Shown here piece by piece: positions 8,123 to 16,861 of a stretch of DNA of 64,000 nucleotides (positions within the stretch are counted from its first letter, which is position 1; each line of letters starts with the position of its first letter). This DNA comes from Jeongeupia chitinilytica. GTDB lineage: Bacteria > Pseudomonadota > Gammaproteobacteria > Burkholderiales > Chitinibacteraceae. The DNA is taken from positions 142,328-206,327 of the forward strand of contig NZ_BMYO01000009.1 of the NCBI RefSeq assembly GCF_014652315.1, read 5' to 3'. The position numbers were made by a program, and so were the translations under genes. The notes beneath the pieces were generated by a model. That model searched no databases. It saw only the letters and a list, made by a program, of their open reading frames with translations, and was not told the DNA's origin.

Positions 8123-8713
8123 TCATGCCGCCAGCCGCTGCGGTACGGCCGGCGGGACCAGCTGGCTCAGCAGTTTGAGACCCAGCGGCCAGTCGTCGAG
8201 GTCGGAATCGGCATTGATGTGGCCGAGCCCGGACAGCACGACGCAGCGGCTGCCCCAGTCGCGCGCCAGGGTCATCGACCGGCCCGAGCTGCACACCGGA
8301 TCGTTGTCGCTGGCGATGACCGCGCTGGCAAACGGCAACCGGGTTGCCGGCAAAGGCAGGAAGGTGGCGAACGACGCCGGCGCGTCCTCGCGGGCAACGT
8401 CGGCCGGTGCCACCAGCATGGCGCTGACCACGCGCGACGCATGCTGCGACAGCACCGCCCAGTGGCCGAGCGTGACGCAGCCAAGACTGTGCGCCACGAT
8501 GATCACCTGACCCGGCGCCTGCGCGACAGTGCGTTCGAGCCCGGCGACCCAGTCGCGCGCGCTCGGCACGTGCCAGTCGTGCTGGACCACGCGTGCAAAG
8601 CCGGGAAAACGCGCGCACCAGCGGCTTTGCCAGTGTGTCGGCCCCGAATCGCGCCAGCCGGGTACGACGACGATGCTGTTGCCGGCAGCCAGCCAGCTTT
8701 CGATCGGATCCAT
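8123..8713 (-). CDS. RBBP9/YdeN-type serine hydrolase (alpha/beta hydrolase)
   Basis: 196 residues. The nucleophile elbow is HSLGC near residue 75, with a likely acid in SDNDPVCS near 135 and a catalytic histidine in GLGHINADS near 165, in the order expected for the RBBP9/YdeN family. The opening VVVPGWRDSGPTHWQ is typical of that family. The substrate is unknown. The ATG overlaps the stop of the upstream EAL gene (TGATG), so the two are translationally coupled. Longer upstream frames only shadow the EAL gene. Confidence 0.85.
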   Translation of the reverse strand: MDPIESWLAAGNSIVVVPGWRDSGPTHWQSRWCARFPGFARVVQHDWHVPSARDWVAGLERTVAQAPGQVIIVAHSLGCVTLGHWAVLSQHASRVVSAMLVAPADVAREDAPASFATFLPLPATRLPFASAVIASDNDPVCSSGRSMTLARDWGSRCVVLSGLGHINADSDLDDWPLGLKLLSQLVPPAVPQRLAA

Positions 8714-9525
8714 CAGCCTCTCCAGCGAGGTTCGTCGAGCAGGAAGCCCTGCAGCGCGTCGGCGCCGGCGTCGATGGCCATCTGCTTCTGGGTTTCGGTT
8801 TCGATGCCCTCGACGACGACCTGGCCACCGAGTTCGTGCAGCAGGTCGACAAGCTTGGGCAGGGCGCGACGCAGCCGGGGCGATGCTTCGGCCTCTGCGA
8901 TCAGGCTGCGGTCGAGCTTGATCACGTCGGGTTCGAGCTGCCACAGCCGGTCGAGGTTGGCATGGCGGCGGCCGAAATCGTCGATCGCGATCCGGTAGCC
9001 GCGCGAGCGGTAGCTCTGCAGCGCGGCGCGGGCACGGTTGATGTCGGATTCGGCAATTTCGTCCTCGCCGATCTCGAGCACGATGCGCGACGGCTTCGAA
9101 TCCAGCCGCTCGAGAATGTCCTGGAACACCTCGCCGTGCCGGTCGCTAACTTCGGTCAGCAGCTTCGGGTGGACGTTCAGGTACAGCGTTTCGGCCCGGT
9201 CGGCGTGGCCGGCGTCGTTGAGCAGGTGCAGCGTCCGGCACAGCCGGTCGAAGGCGACCAGCTTGCCTTGCGACTCGGCGTGCTCGAACGCCGACAGCGG
9301 CGGCCACGGCTTGTGGCGGACCGATGCGCGCAGCAGCGCCTCCTCGCCGATCACCCGGCCGTTCGGCGCGTGGATCGCCTGGAACACGCTCGACAGCGAC
9401 AGCCCGAGCGCCCGCACCACGACGCCGCGACCGGCTTCGATGCCGAAGCTGGCACCGGGCCAGTCCTCGCGGACGCTGACCGGTACCGGCAGGCGCTTGA
9501 ACCAGGACTCGAGCGGAGAATTCAT
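8713..9525 (-). CDS. EAL-domain protein, putative cyclic-di-GMP phosphodiesterase
   Basis: 270 residues, essentially one EAL domain with no membrane segment. Catalytic motifs seen are EALLR near residue 63, LYLNVHP near 115, ILEIGEDE near 148, AIDDFG near 175, VIKLDRSLI near 193 and VVVEGIET near 230. The metal-binding E, N, E, DD, K and E positions are present, but the loop after DDFG reads RRHANL in place of GYSSL, so activity may be altered. It would hydrolyse c-di-GMP to pGpG. It is coupled to the downstream hydrolase by a TGATG overlap. Confidence 0.85.
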   Translation of the reverse strand: MNSPLESWFKRLPVPVSVREDWPGASFGIEAGRGVVVRALGLSLSSVFQAIHAPNGRVIGEEALLRASVRHKPWPPLSAFEHAESQGKLVAFDRLCRTLHLLNDAGHADRAETLYLNVHPKLLTEVSDRHGEVFQDILERLDSKPSRIVLEIGEDEIAESDINRARAALQSYRSRGYRIAIDDFGRRHANLDRLWQLEPDVIKLDRSLIAEAEASPRLRRALPKLVDLLHELGGQVVVEGIETETQKQMAIDAGADALQGFLLDEPRWRG

Positions 9526-9539
9526 CGCATCACTTTCAG

Positions 9540-9563
9540 AAAAAAGAGGCCGGCAGAGCCGGC
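9540..9563 (-). terminator. Rho-independent terminator after the peroxiredoxin gene
   Basis: On the minus strand, two GCCGGC arms (9558-9563 and 9549-9554) flank a TCT loop and are followed by CTC and six T residues. It lies about 75 bases beyond the peroxiredoxin stop and just upstream of the EAL gene start. Confidence 0.75.
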
Positions 9564-9639
9564 ACAGACAAGAGGAGACAAGAAACGGTCACAGCGTGTC
9601 GAACCCCCGGGTCGGCGAACAGGCCGACACGGTGCGGGC

Positions 9640-10275
9640 TCAGCCCGGCTGTGGGGTCAGCCGCAGATAGGGCCGGACCGCGACATAACCCTTGGGGAAG
9701 CGCTGGGCGATCTCGGCTTCGTCCTGCAACGACGGCACGATCACCACGTCGTCGCCCTGCTGCCAGTCGGCCGGCGTGGCAACCTTGTGGTATTCGGTCA
9801 GCTGCAGCGAATCGATCACGCGCAGGATTTCGTTGAAATTGCGGCCGGTGCTGGCCGGATAGGTCAGCGTCAGGCGGATCTTCTTGGCCGGGTCGATGAT
9901 GAACACCGAACGCACCGTCGCCGTGGTCGACGCATTCGGGTGGATCAGGTCGTAGAGCTCGGACACCTTGCGGTCGGCATCGGCGAGGATCGGGAAGTTC
10001 ACCGTCGTCTGCTGGGTGTCGTTGATGTCGTCGATCCACTTCAGGTGCGACTCGAGCGGATCGACGCTGATCGCCAGCGCCTTGACGTTGCGCTTGGCAA
10101 ACTCGTCCTTGAGCTTGGCGGTCTTGCCGAGCTCGGTGGTGCACACCGGCGTGAAGTCGGCCGGGTGCGAGAACAGCACGACCCACTGGTCGCCGGCCCA
10201 GTCGTGAAAGCGGATGTCGCCTTCGGAGGATTGCTGGGTGAAGTCGGGGGCGGTATCGCCAAGACGCAAGCTCAT
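9640..10275 (-). CDS. 1-Cys peroxiredoxin (Prx6 type)
   Basis: 211 residues, the usual length of Prx6-type AhpC/TSA proteins. The peroxidatic cysteine lies in HPADFTPVCTTELG near residue 45. The extended C-terminal domain with DWQQGDDVVIVP and a final GYVAVRPYLRLTPQPG is diagnostic of the 1-Cys group. It reduces hydrogen peroxide or organic peroxides in the cytoplasm. CTGGAGAG precedes the ATG. It follows the sulfate-binding protein gene by about 50 bases, which links it to sulfur limitation or thiol stress. Confidence 0.92.
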   Translation of the reverse strand: MSLRLGDTAPDFTQQSSEGDIRFHDWAGDQWVVLFSHPADFTPVCTTELGKTAKLKDEFAKRNVKALAISVDPLESHLKWIDDINDTQQTTVNFPILADADRKVSELYDLIHPNASTTATVRSVFIIDPAKKIRLTLTYPASTGRNFNEILRVIDSLQLTEYHKVATPADWQQGDDVVIVPSLQDEAEIAQRFPKGYVAVRPYLRLTPQPG

Positions 10276-10305
10276 CGGATCACTCTCCAGTCAGGGGGGA
10301 AGACG

Positions 10306-10323
10306 GGCGCCGGCCGGCGCCCG
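10306..10323. repeat. 18-base perfect GC palindrome between sbp and peroxiredoxin genes
   Basis: The sequence GGGCGCCGGCCGGCGCCC reads the same on both strands. It sits in the short gap between the sbp stop and the peroxiredoxin start. There is no T-run, so it is not a standard terminator. It could stabilise or process the sbp transcript. Confidence 0.7.
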
Positions 10324-10328
10324 GTCGG

Positions 10329-11342
10329 TCAACGCTTGGCGGCAATCGACACCTGGATCTGGTCGAAGACGCCGCCGTCTTCAAAATAGACCTTCTGCGT
10401 CTTGGTCCAGCCGCCGAAGGTTTCGTCGATGTCGAACAGCTTCACGCTCGGGAACTGCTTGGCGTACTTGGCGGCGACGTCCTTGTCGAATGGCCGGTAG
10501 TAGTTCTGCGCGGCGATTTCCTGGCCTTCCTTGCTGTACAGGTACTTGAGGTATTCCTCGGCGACCTTGCGGGTGCCCTTCTTGTCGACGGTCTTGTCGA
10601 CGACGGCAACCGGCGGCTCGGCCTTGATCGACAGGCTCGGCGCGACGATGTCGAACTTGTCCGGACCGAGTTCCTTGACCGCGAGCACCGCCTCGTTTTC
10701 CCACGCCAGCAGCACGTCGCCCTGGCCACGCTGCGTGAATGTCAGCGTCGCGCCGCGCGCGCCGGTATCGAGCACCGGCACGTTCTGGAACAGCTTCTGC
10801 ACGTAGTCACGCGCCTTCTCGTCCGAACCGTAGGTCTTCTTGGCCCAGCCCCACGCAGCCAGGAAGTTCCAGCGCGCACCGCCCGAGGTCTTCGGGTTCG
10901 GCGTGATCACCTTGACGTCGTTGCGGACCAGATCGGCCCAGTCCTTGATCTGCTTGGGATTGCCCTTGCGCACCAGGAAAACGATGGTCGAGGTGTACGG
11001 GCTGGCGTTGTCCGGCAGTTTCTTCTGCCAGTCCGCCTTCAGGAGCTTGCCCTTGGTGTTCAGCTCGTCGATGTCGTAGGCCAGTGCCAGCGTCACCACG
11101 TCGGCCTCGAGGCCGTCGAGCACCGAGCGGGCCTGCTTGCCCGAGCCGCCATGCGACTGCTTGATCGTCACGTCATCGCCGGTCTTGGCCTTCCAGTACT
11201 TGGCGAACGCCTTGTTGTAGTCCTGGTAGAGCTCGCGGGTCGGGTCGTACGACACATTGAGCAACTCGACCGACGCGGCCCAGGCCGGCGTCGTGACGGC
11301 GAAGGCAAGGGCGACAGCAATAAACTTCTGGCGATAAGACAT
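10329..11342 (-). CDS. sbp: Periplasmic sulfate-binding protein
   Basis: 337 residues with a signal peptide cleaved near TPAWA-ASVELL. Family motifs are LLNVSYDPTRELY near residue 27, KQSHGGSGKQARSV near 60, TPNPKTSGGARWNFLAAWGW near 150 and AYLAWENEA-like LLAWENEAVLAV near 210. These are the sulfate-contacting segments of Sbp/CysP. It delivers sulfate to a CysTWA transporter, which is not in this window. GGGAG lies seven bases before the ATG. It stands with peroxiredoxin downstream, near the ssu genes. Confidence 0.93.
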   Translation of the reverse strand: MSYRQKFIAVALAFAVTTPAWAASVELLNVSYDPTRELYQDYNKAFAKYWKAKTGDDVTIKQSHGGSGKQARSVLDGLEADVVTLALAYDIDELNTKGKLLKADWQKKLPDNASPYTSTIVFLVRKGNPKQIKDWADLVRNDVKVITPNPKTSGGARWNFLAAWGWAKKTYGSDEKARDYVQKLFQNVPVLDTGARGATLTFTQRGQGDVLLAWENEAVLAVKELGPDKFDIVAPSLSIKAEPPVAVVDKTVDKKGTRKVAEEYLKYLYSKEGQEIAAQNYYRPFDKDVAAKYAKQFPSVKLFDIDETFGGWTKTQKVYFEDGGVFDQIQVSIAAKR

Positions 11343-11431
11343 GACCGGCTCCCGTTTCTTTGGAATAAGAGTGAACGGAAGCCAGTCTGCCAGCGTTACT
11401 TCATCGCCAGAAATAATATTGTTTTTTTAAA

Positions 11432-11785
11432 TTAGCGCATTTGGATATATACGATCATGTCATGTAAGACATCGACATGACAGGCCAGCCGCGGCGTTGC
11501 GGCGGTATCAGGCTGTTCACGCGGCGTGTCCCTGGCCAGCCAGCCCTGGCGCACCAGCACATTGCGCTCCATGCCGCCCAGCATCAGCATGCCGCCGCTG
11601 CCGGCATGTTCGACATGAACCAGGCAGGCACCGCAGGTGCCCTTGGCGCAACGCCACGCCAGCGGCAGCGCGCCATCGCGGGTCAGCTCGCGCACGGTAT
11701 CGATCAGCCGCCCGCCCGGAAGGACGGCGACGACGAGCGGCGCGGCGTCAGGAATGACGAAGGTGAGCGTGACGGGCTGGTCCAT
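11432..11785 (-). CDS. 2Fe-2S ferredoxin-like protein
   Basis: 117 residues with the cysteine pattern of a plant/adrenodoxin-type 2Fe-2S cluster. WRCAKGTCGACLVHV near residue 44 gives three cysteines, and LACHV near 100 gives the fourth. The protein is soluble with no signal peptide. It resembles small ferredoxins that pass electrons to assembly or oxygenase enzymes, but no partner is evident nearby. The ribosome site is weak. It lies 89 bases upstream of sbp, in an AT-rich gap. Confidence 0.8.
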   Translation of the reverse strand: MDQPVTLTFVIPDAAPLVVAVLPGGRLIDTVRELTRDGALPLAWRCAKGTCGACLVHVEHAGSGGMLMLGGMERNVLVRQGWLARDTPREQPDTAATPRLACHVDVLHDMIVYIQMR

Positions 11786-11813
11786 GCCCCGATTCTGACA
11801 CGCCCGACCGGCG

Positions 11814-14420
11814 TCAGCGGGTTTCCTCGCGCAGCGCCAGCCACTCGGACAGCGCCGCCGCCGGCATCGGCCTGGCCAGCAGATATCCCTGGATCACGTC
11901 GCAGCCAAGCGCGGCCAGCGCATCGCGGTCTGCGGCATGCTCGACGCCTTCGGCAATCACGGTCAGGCCGAAGTTGTGTGCCAGCGTGATCGTCGAACGC
12001 ACGATGATCGCATCGGGCGGACTGTTGGCGACCTGCGAAACGAAGGTCCGGTCGATCTTGAGCGCCTGCACCGGCAGGCGTTTCAGATAGGCCAGCGACG
12101 AATAGCCGGTGCCGTAGTCGTCGATCGACAGCCGGGCACCGAGCGCGTGGATGCGCGACAGGCGCTCGAGCGCGATGTGCGGGTCCTCCATCAGCGTCGA
12201 CTCGGTCACTTCGAACTCGAGCGACTCGGCCGTCACGCCGTAGCGCAGCAGCGCCGCCTCGATGGTCTCCAGCAGGCCCGGGTCGAGCAGGTTGCGCGCC
12301 GACAGGTTGATCGCGCAACAAAGCACGATGCCTTCGCGCTGCCAGGCCGCCAGCTGGCGGATTGCGGCGCCGATCACCCAGGCGGTCATCGGCCGGATCA
12401 GTTCGGAATTCTCGGCCAGCGGCACGAAGGCACCCGGCGGCATCAGCCCGCGCTGCGGATGCGGCCAGCGCAGCAGGGCCTCGACGCCGACGATGCGGCC
12501 GTCGCGCAGGCTCTGCTTGGGCTGGTAGTACAGCGTCAGCCCGCCATCGCGGATCGCGTGCGACAGTTCGGTATACAAGGCCAGCCGCTCGCGGCTGTGG
12601 TGGTCGAGGTCGGCGTCGTACACGCGGTGCGGGACCCGCCGCTGCTTGGCGTCGTACATCGCGACATCGGCGCAACGCAGCAGCTCGCTGGCTTCGCGGC
12701 CGTGCTCGGGATAGAACGCGACACCGATGCTGGCGGACACTTCGAGCTGCATTTCCTCGACCGGCAGCGGCAGGCCGACGCGTGCGCTCAGGCTGGCACA
12801 CAGTTCGGCCACTTCGTTGACGCACAGCATCAGCCCCGGCACCAGCAGACCCAGTTCGTCGCCGCCGAGCCGGGCCACCTCGGCATCCCGGCCGTGCGCC
12901 CACTGCGACAGCCGCTCGCCGATGGCCTGCAGCACCTGGTCGCCGACGCCGTGGCCGAGGGTATCGTTGATTTCCTTGAAGCGGTTCAGGTCCAGCACGC
13001 ACACCGCGAACGACGGCCCCGGCGTCGTGGCGATACGGCTGTCGATGCGGTGCATCAGCGCATAGCGGTTCGGCAGCTCGGTCAGCGGATCGTGGCTGGC
13101 CAGGAACTCCTGCTGCGCAAGGTACCGGCGCTCCTCGGAGACATCGCGGATCGCCAGCAGCTGGGTGGCGGTATGCGGCAGCGCCGCGCCGCGCACCTCG
13201 GCATCGAACATCGCGCCGTTGTCGCGCCGGCGCATCCGCGCACTGAAGCGCCCCCAGCCGCCGCTCGACGCAAGGTCGCGCTCGACGCCCGGCGCGCGGT
13301 AGGCGTCCTCGTCGAGCTCGGGATGGAACAGCGCGGAGGGCGTCAGGCCGACCAGTTCTCCGGCGTCGCGGACACCGAAGACCGCGCACGCAGCCGGATT
13401 GGCGCTGCTGATCCGGCCGTGCTCGACGATCAGCAGGCCGTCGTTCACCGTATCGAACAGTTCGCGGTAGAAGCGCTTGTCGTCGACCAGATGGCGCACG
13501 ATACGGCGCAGGCCGGCCACGAACAGGGCGATGACCAGCCCGTAGACGAGGAAGGAGGACAGTCGCCAGCCCAGCCGTTCGACCCAGGGCTGGGTGTAGC
13601 TCGCTTTCGGAACACCGAAATAAGCGACAAAGGGAAAATCGCGCGATCCGACCAGCGCGAACACGACGTCGTGGTCCTGCCGGGACGGCCCCTGACACAA
13701 GCCCTGATCAGCGCTGCCGATGCCGTTCCGTACCGCCGGCAGCGGCTGGACCGGGGCGTTGGTATGGCCGTTCATGTCCGGCGCGCACATCAACGGCAGG
13801 CCGTCGGCGCGGAAGATGCCGATCGCGCCGGCGTGCCGGTCTATCCACGCCGAAATGCGCTGCAGATTGGCATACGGCACCAGCGCACCGACCGTCATCG
13901 TCTTGCCGTCGCGCAGCGTGTAGCGGTACGACATCGGGACCTGCCACTCGCCGTGGCGCTGCATCGGTGCGGCAAAGATCTGTCCGGGCGAGGCGGCCAG
14001 CGCATCGCGCAAGCGCTGCTGCACCTGCAGGCTGCCTTCCATACGGGCCCGGTCGTCGACCATCCAGACGTCGTCGCCGGCCAGCACGAACAGCGAATTC
14101 GATTGCGGATCGAAGCTCATCGCGTTGCGCAGCGCATCCATGTAGTCGGCCCCGGCAATCGGGCCCGACTGGCGCTTCCACAGCAGCGCCGTGGCCACGC
14201 TGTCGATGCTGGCCTTGCTCTGCTGCAAGGTCACGCCGAAATGCGCTTCGATCATGCCGGCGGCACTGTAGACGCGCTGCTCGGTCTCGCGCTCGCTCTG
14301 CGTGTAATCGCCCCAGCTTTCCCACACCAGCAACACGACCGCGCCGATGCACAACACCAGCCCGAGCAGCGTCACCATGTGCCAGTCCTGACGTGTACGC
14401 GGAGCAAATAACGACTGCAT
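11814..14420 (-). CDS. Membrane PAS-GGDEF-EAL cyclic-di-GMP signalling protein
   Basis: 868 residues. A transmembrane helix at about 15-35 is followed by a periplasmic sensor of roughly 250 residues, a second helix near 290-308, a PAS domain at about 320-430, then GGDEF (430-600) and EAL (610-865). The cyclase signature reads RLGGDELG, with L replacing the usual F. The EAL part is canonical, with EALLR, SIDDYGTGYSSL and IAEGVEH. It may be a net phosphodiesterase. AAGGGACG precedes the ATG. It is the longest signalling protein in the window and stands alone. Confidence 0.9.
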   Translation of the reverse strand: MQSLFAPRTRQDWHMVTLLGLVLCIGAVVLLVWESWGDYTQSERETEQRVYSAAGMIEAHFGVTLQQSKASIDSVATALLWKRQSGPIAGADYMDALRNAMSFDPQSNSLFVLAGDDVWMVDDRARMEGSLQVQQRLRDALAASPGQIFAAPMQRHGEWQVPMSYRYTLRDGKTMTVGALVPYANLQRISAWIDRHAGAIGIFRADGLPLMCAPDMNGHTNAPVQPLPAVRNGIGSADQGLCQGPSRQDHDVVFALVGSRDFPFVAYFGVPKASYTQPWVERLGWRLSSFLVYGLVIALFVAGLRRIVRHLVDDKRFYRELFDTVNDGLLIVEHGRISSANPAACAVFGVRDAGELVGLTPSALFHPELDEDAYRAPGVERDLASSGGWGRFSARMRRRDNGAMFDAEVRGAALPHTATQLLAIRDVSEERRYLAQQEFLASHDPLTELPNRYALMHRIDSRIATTPGPSFAVCVLDLNRFKEINDTLGHGVGDQVLQAIGERLSQWAHGRDAEVARLGGDELGLLVPGLMLCVNEVAELCASLSARVGLPLPVEEMQLEVSASIGVAFYPEHGREASELLRCADVAMYDAKQRRVPHRVYDADLDHHSRERLALYTELSHAIRDGGLTLYYQPKQSLRDGRIVGVEALLRWPHPQRGLMPPGAFVPLAENSELIRPMTAWVIGAAIRQLAAWQREGIVLCCAINLSARNLLDPGLLETIEAALLRYGVTAESLEFEVTESTLMEDPHIALERLSRIHALGARLSIDDYGTGYSSLAYLKRLPVQALKIDRTFVSQVANSPPDAIIVRSTITLAHNFGLTVIAEGVEHAADRDALAALGCDVIQGYLLARPMPAAALSEWLALREETR

Positions 14421-14554
14421 CGTCCCTTGTCTCGGATCGAGTCAGGTTCAAGAAAGTGACAATCTCAAAAATGAGGCCGTCAGGCTTTATCGTTGCTGAA
14501 GATAGTCAACTAAGCAATCCAGAAAAGACCGGACCGCTTTCGTTTGACAACGCT

Positions 14555-15820
14555 TCAGCGTGGCGAAACCGGCTGCCGGTCCAGCGCATCGAGCACGCGT
14601 GCGGTCGCGCCCCGGTGCCGTTCGGCAAACGCCGTGCCCGCCTGCCCCATCGCCTGACGGCGCGGTGCGTCGGCCAGCAGGGCCGCGGCTTCGCGCAGCA
14701 GCGCGCCGGCGTCATCCCCCTGCCAGGCCGCTCCGGCCGCCAGCGCTTCGCGCGCCGCATCGGCAAAATTGAACGTCGACGGTCCGAGCAGGACCGGGCA
14801 GCCCAGTGCACAGGCCTCGATCAGGTTCTGGCTGCCGAATGGCAGGATCGAGCCGCCGATCAGCGCGACGTCGGCACAGGCATACCACGCGGCCAGCTCG
14901 CCCATGCTGTCGCCGAGCAGGACGCGCGTGTCCGGCGGCACCGGTGTGGCCTGCCAGTCGCGACGCCGCAGCAGCGCCAGCCCGCGGGCGGCGATCATCG
15001 CCGCCACGTCGTCGAAACGCTGCGGATGACGCGGGACGATGACCAGCAGCGTGTCCGCCGGCAGCAGCGACAGCGCATCGAGCAGCAGCGCTTCCTCGCC
15101 CTCGCGACTCGACGCGACCAGCACCACCGGCCGGTCGCCGAACCGCGTACGCCAGTCCCGCCCGCGCGCGACCACGGCAGCATCGGGCTGGTTGTCGTAC
15201 TTGAGGTTGCCGCACACCTTGACGTGGCGCGCGCCCAGCAAGGCCAACCGTTCGGCGTCGTCGGCCCCCTGCGCCAGCACCGCCGCCAGCCGTGCCAGCG
15301 CCGGCTCGATCAGCCAGCGCACCCGCGCATAGCCCTGTGCCGATCTGGCGGACAACCGTGCATTCACCAGCAGCAACGGCACGCCGGCATCGGCACAACC
15401 GTGGATCAGGTTGGGCCACAGCTCGGTTTCCAGCAGCAGGCCGCAACGCGGCGAAAACCGCGCCAGGAAACGCCGGACCGCCGCCGGCCGGTCGTACGGC
15501 AGATAGACGATGCCGGCAATGTCGCCGTAAAGCTCGTGCGCCGTATCGCGTCCGGTCGGCGTCATGCAGCTCAGCAGCAGGCGCAGCTCAGGCTCGCGCT
15601 GGCGCAGCGCCCGGATCAGCGGCGCCGCGGCACGCATCTCGCCGACCGAGACCGCGTGCAGCCAGTAGTCGTACGGCTTCGGTGCCAGGCCGGTATAGCG
15701 TGCCCAGCGTTCGTCCCAGTGTTCGAGATAGGCGGGCTGCTTGCGCGCGCGCCGGCGAAGATAGGCGCGGATCAGCGGCGTCGCCAGCCAGACGAGGATC
15801 GAGTACAGCCAGCGGCTCAT
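14555..15820 (-). CDS. waaA: 3-deoxy-D-manno-octulosonic acid (Kdo) transferase WaaA
   Basis: 421 residues, matching WaaA. It adds Kdo to lipid A precursor at the inner membrane. The N-terminus has a membrane-anchoring helix, then WLHAVSVGEMRAAAPL near residue 53, with the catalytic glutamate in the VGE motif. LLLETELWPNLI near 125 and the C-terminal ILPFGSQNLIEACALG near 320 complete the GT30 pattern. The ATG overlaps the stop of waaC by four bases (ATGA), setting the start. A much longer frame through waaC was rejected. Confidence 0.93.
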   Translation of the reverse strand: MSRWLYSILVWLATPLIRAYLRRRARKQPAYLEHWDERWARYTGLAPKPYDYWLHAVSVGEMRAAAPLIRALRQREPELRLLLSCMTPTGRDTAHELYGDIAGIVYLPYDRPAAVRRFLARFSPRCGLLLETELWPNLIHGCADAGVPLLLVNARLSARSAQGYARVRWLIEPALARLAAVLAQGADDAERLALLGARHVKVCGNLKYDNQPDAAVVARGRDWRTRFGDRPVVLVASSREGEEALLLDALSLLPADTLLVIVPRHPQRFDDVAAMIAARGLALLRRRDWQATPVPPDTRVLLGDSMGELAAWYACADVALIGGSILPFGSQNLIEACALGCPVLLGPSTFNFADAAREALAAGAAWQGDDAGALLREAAALLADAPRRQAMGQAGTAFAERHRGATARVLDALDRQPVSPR

Positions 15821-16779
15821 CGCGCCGCCAGTCCTTGCCGCACCGCAGCCCAGACAGTTTCGGCGTCGGGTGCGGCACCACGGCGGCCAAGGTTGACCGC
15901 ATACGTGCCGGCCAGCACGCCGGTCCGTTCCGGATCGGACGCGCAGAAGATCGCGACGACCGGCGTTGCCACGGCGGCGGCCAGATGCGCCAGTCCGGTA
16001 TCGACACCGACGACGACGCGCGCGTCGGCGAGCAGGCGCGCGGCGCTGGTCAGATCCAGCCGTGGCGCCACCACGGCATTCGACATCGCCGCCGCCAGCC
16101 GTTCGGCACGGGTACGCTCGGCGTCGCTGCCCCATGGCAGCACGCAGGCAATGCCCTCGGCCGCCAGCCTGGCCGCCAGGGCGACCCAGTTCGGTTCCGC
16201 CCATTCCTTGTCGGCACGGCTGGTTGCGGTCAGCAACACCGCGTAGGCGCCGGACGGGCGCCACGGCAGTTCGACCGCCGGCACCGCCATGCCGTAATCG
16301 GGCGGTGTGTCGGGCGTATAGCCAAAGGCACCGGCGAACAGGCGCCGGGCACGTTCGACCGCATGCAGCGACCACGGCGCCGGATAGCGTTCTGCATAGG
16401 CCAGCGTCGCCAGCGATTCGCGCGCACTCCGCCAGTCGTAGCCGATCACCGGCGCTCCGGCCTGCCGGGCGACCAGCGCACTCTTGATCAGTCCCTGCGC
16501 GTCGATCACGCAATCGTAGTGCGCGTCGGCCAGCGACTGCCGCAGCGCACCGGCTTCAGCGCGTGTCGTTGCCGACAGCAGGCTGCGGCGCCAGCGCCGC
16601 AACGCAAACGGAATCACCTTGCCGACCGCCGGATGCAGGTGCGGCAGTTCGGCAAACCCTTCCTCGACGATCCAGTCGAGCGTCGTGCCCGGACGGGCGC
16701 AGACCAGATCGGTCAGCGCCGGCAGTGTGTGGATGATGTCGCCCATCGAGGACAGGCGTACGAGAAGCATTTTCGACAT
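15817..16779 (-). CDS. waaC: LPS heptosyltransferase I WaaC
   Basis: 320 residues, a GT9 glycosyltransferase that adds the first heptose to Kdo2-lipid A. The start MLLVRLSSMGDIIHTLPAL is nearly diagnostic. Further motifs are DAQGLIKSALVAR near residue 92, TSRADKEW near 180 and VGVDTGLAHLAAA near 255. Three in-frame ATGs lie close together (16788, 16779, 16770) with no strong ribosome site; the middle one was chosen. It is coupled to waaA downstream and divergent from the GGDEF-like gene at 16862. Confidence 0.9.
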   Translation of the reverse strand: MSKMLLVRLSSMGDIIHTLPALTDLVCARPGTTLDWIVEEGFAELPHLHPAVGKVIPFALRRWRRSLLSATTRAEAGALRQSLADAHYDCVIDAQGLIKSALVARQAGAPVIGYDWRSARESLATLAYAERYPAPWSLHAVERARRLFAGAFGYTPDTPPDYGMAVPAVELPWRPSGAYAVLLTATSRADKEWAEPNWVALAARLAAEGIACVLPWGSDAERTRAERLAAAMSNAVVAPRLDLTSAARLLADARVVVGVDTGLAHLAAAVATPVVAIFCASDPERTGVLAGTYAVNLGRRGAAPDAETVWAAVRQGLAAR

Positions 16780-16861
16780 GGGCGGCATTGTAGAGGCTGT
16801 AAGCCTGGGCTGCACCCCGGCGTTGTCTACACTTGATCCAAGTACAGTCCGGAGCACCGCC

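Noticed and set aside
10306..10323. GC palindrome as a terminator after sbp
   Set aside because: It has no T-run on either side, so it is listed only as a palindrome.
14555..16513. 652-residue version of the Kdo transferase
   Set aside because: The N-terminal 230 residues shadow waaC; the ATGA overlap gives a normal 421-residue WaaA.
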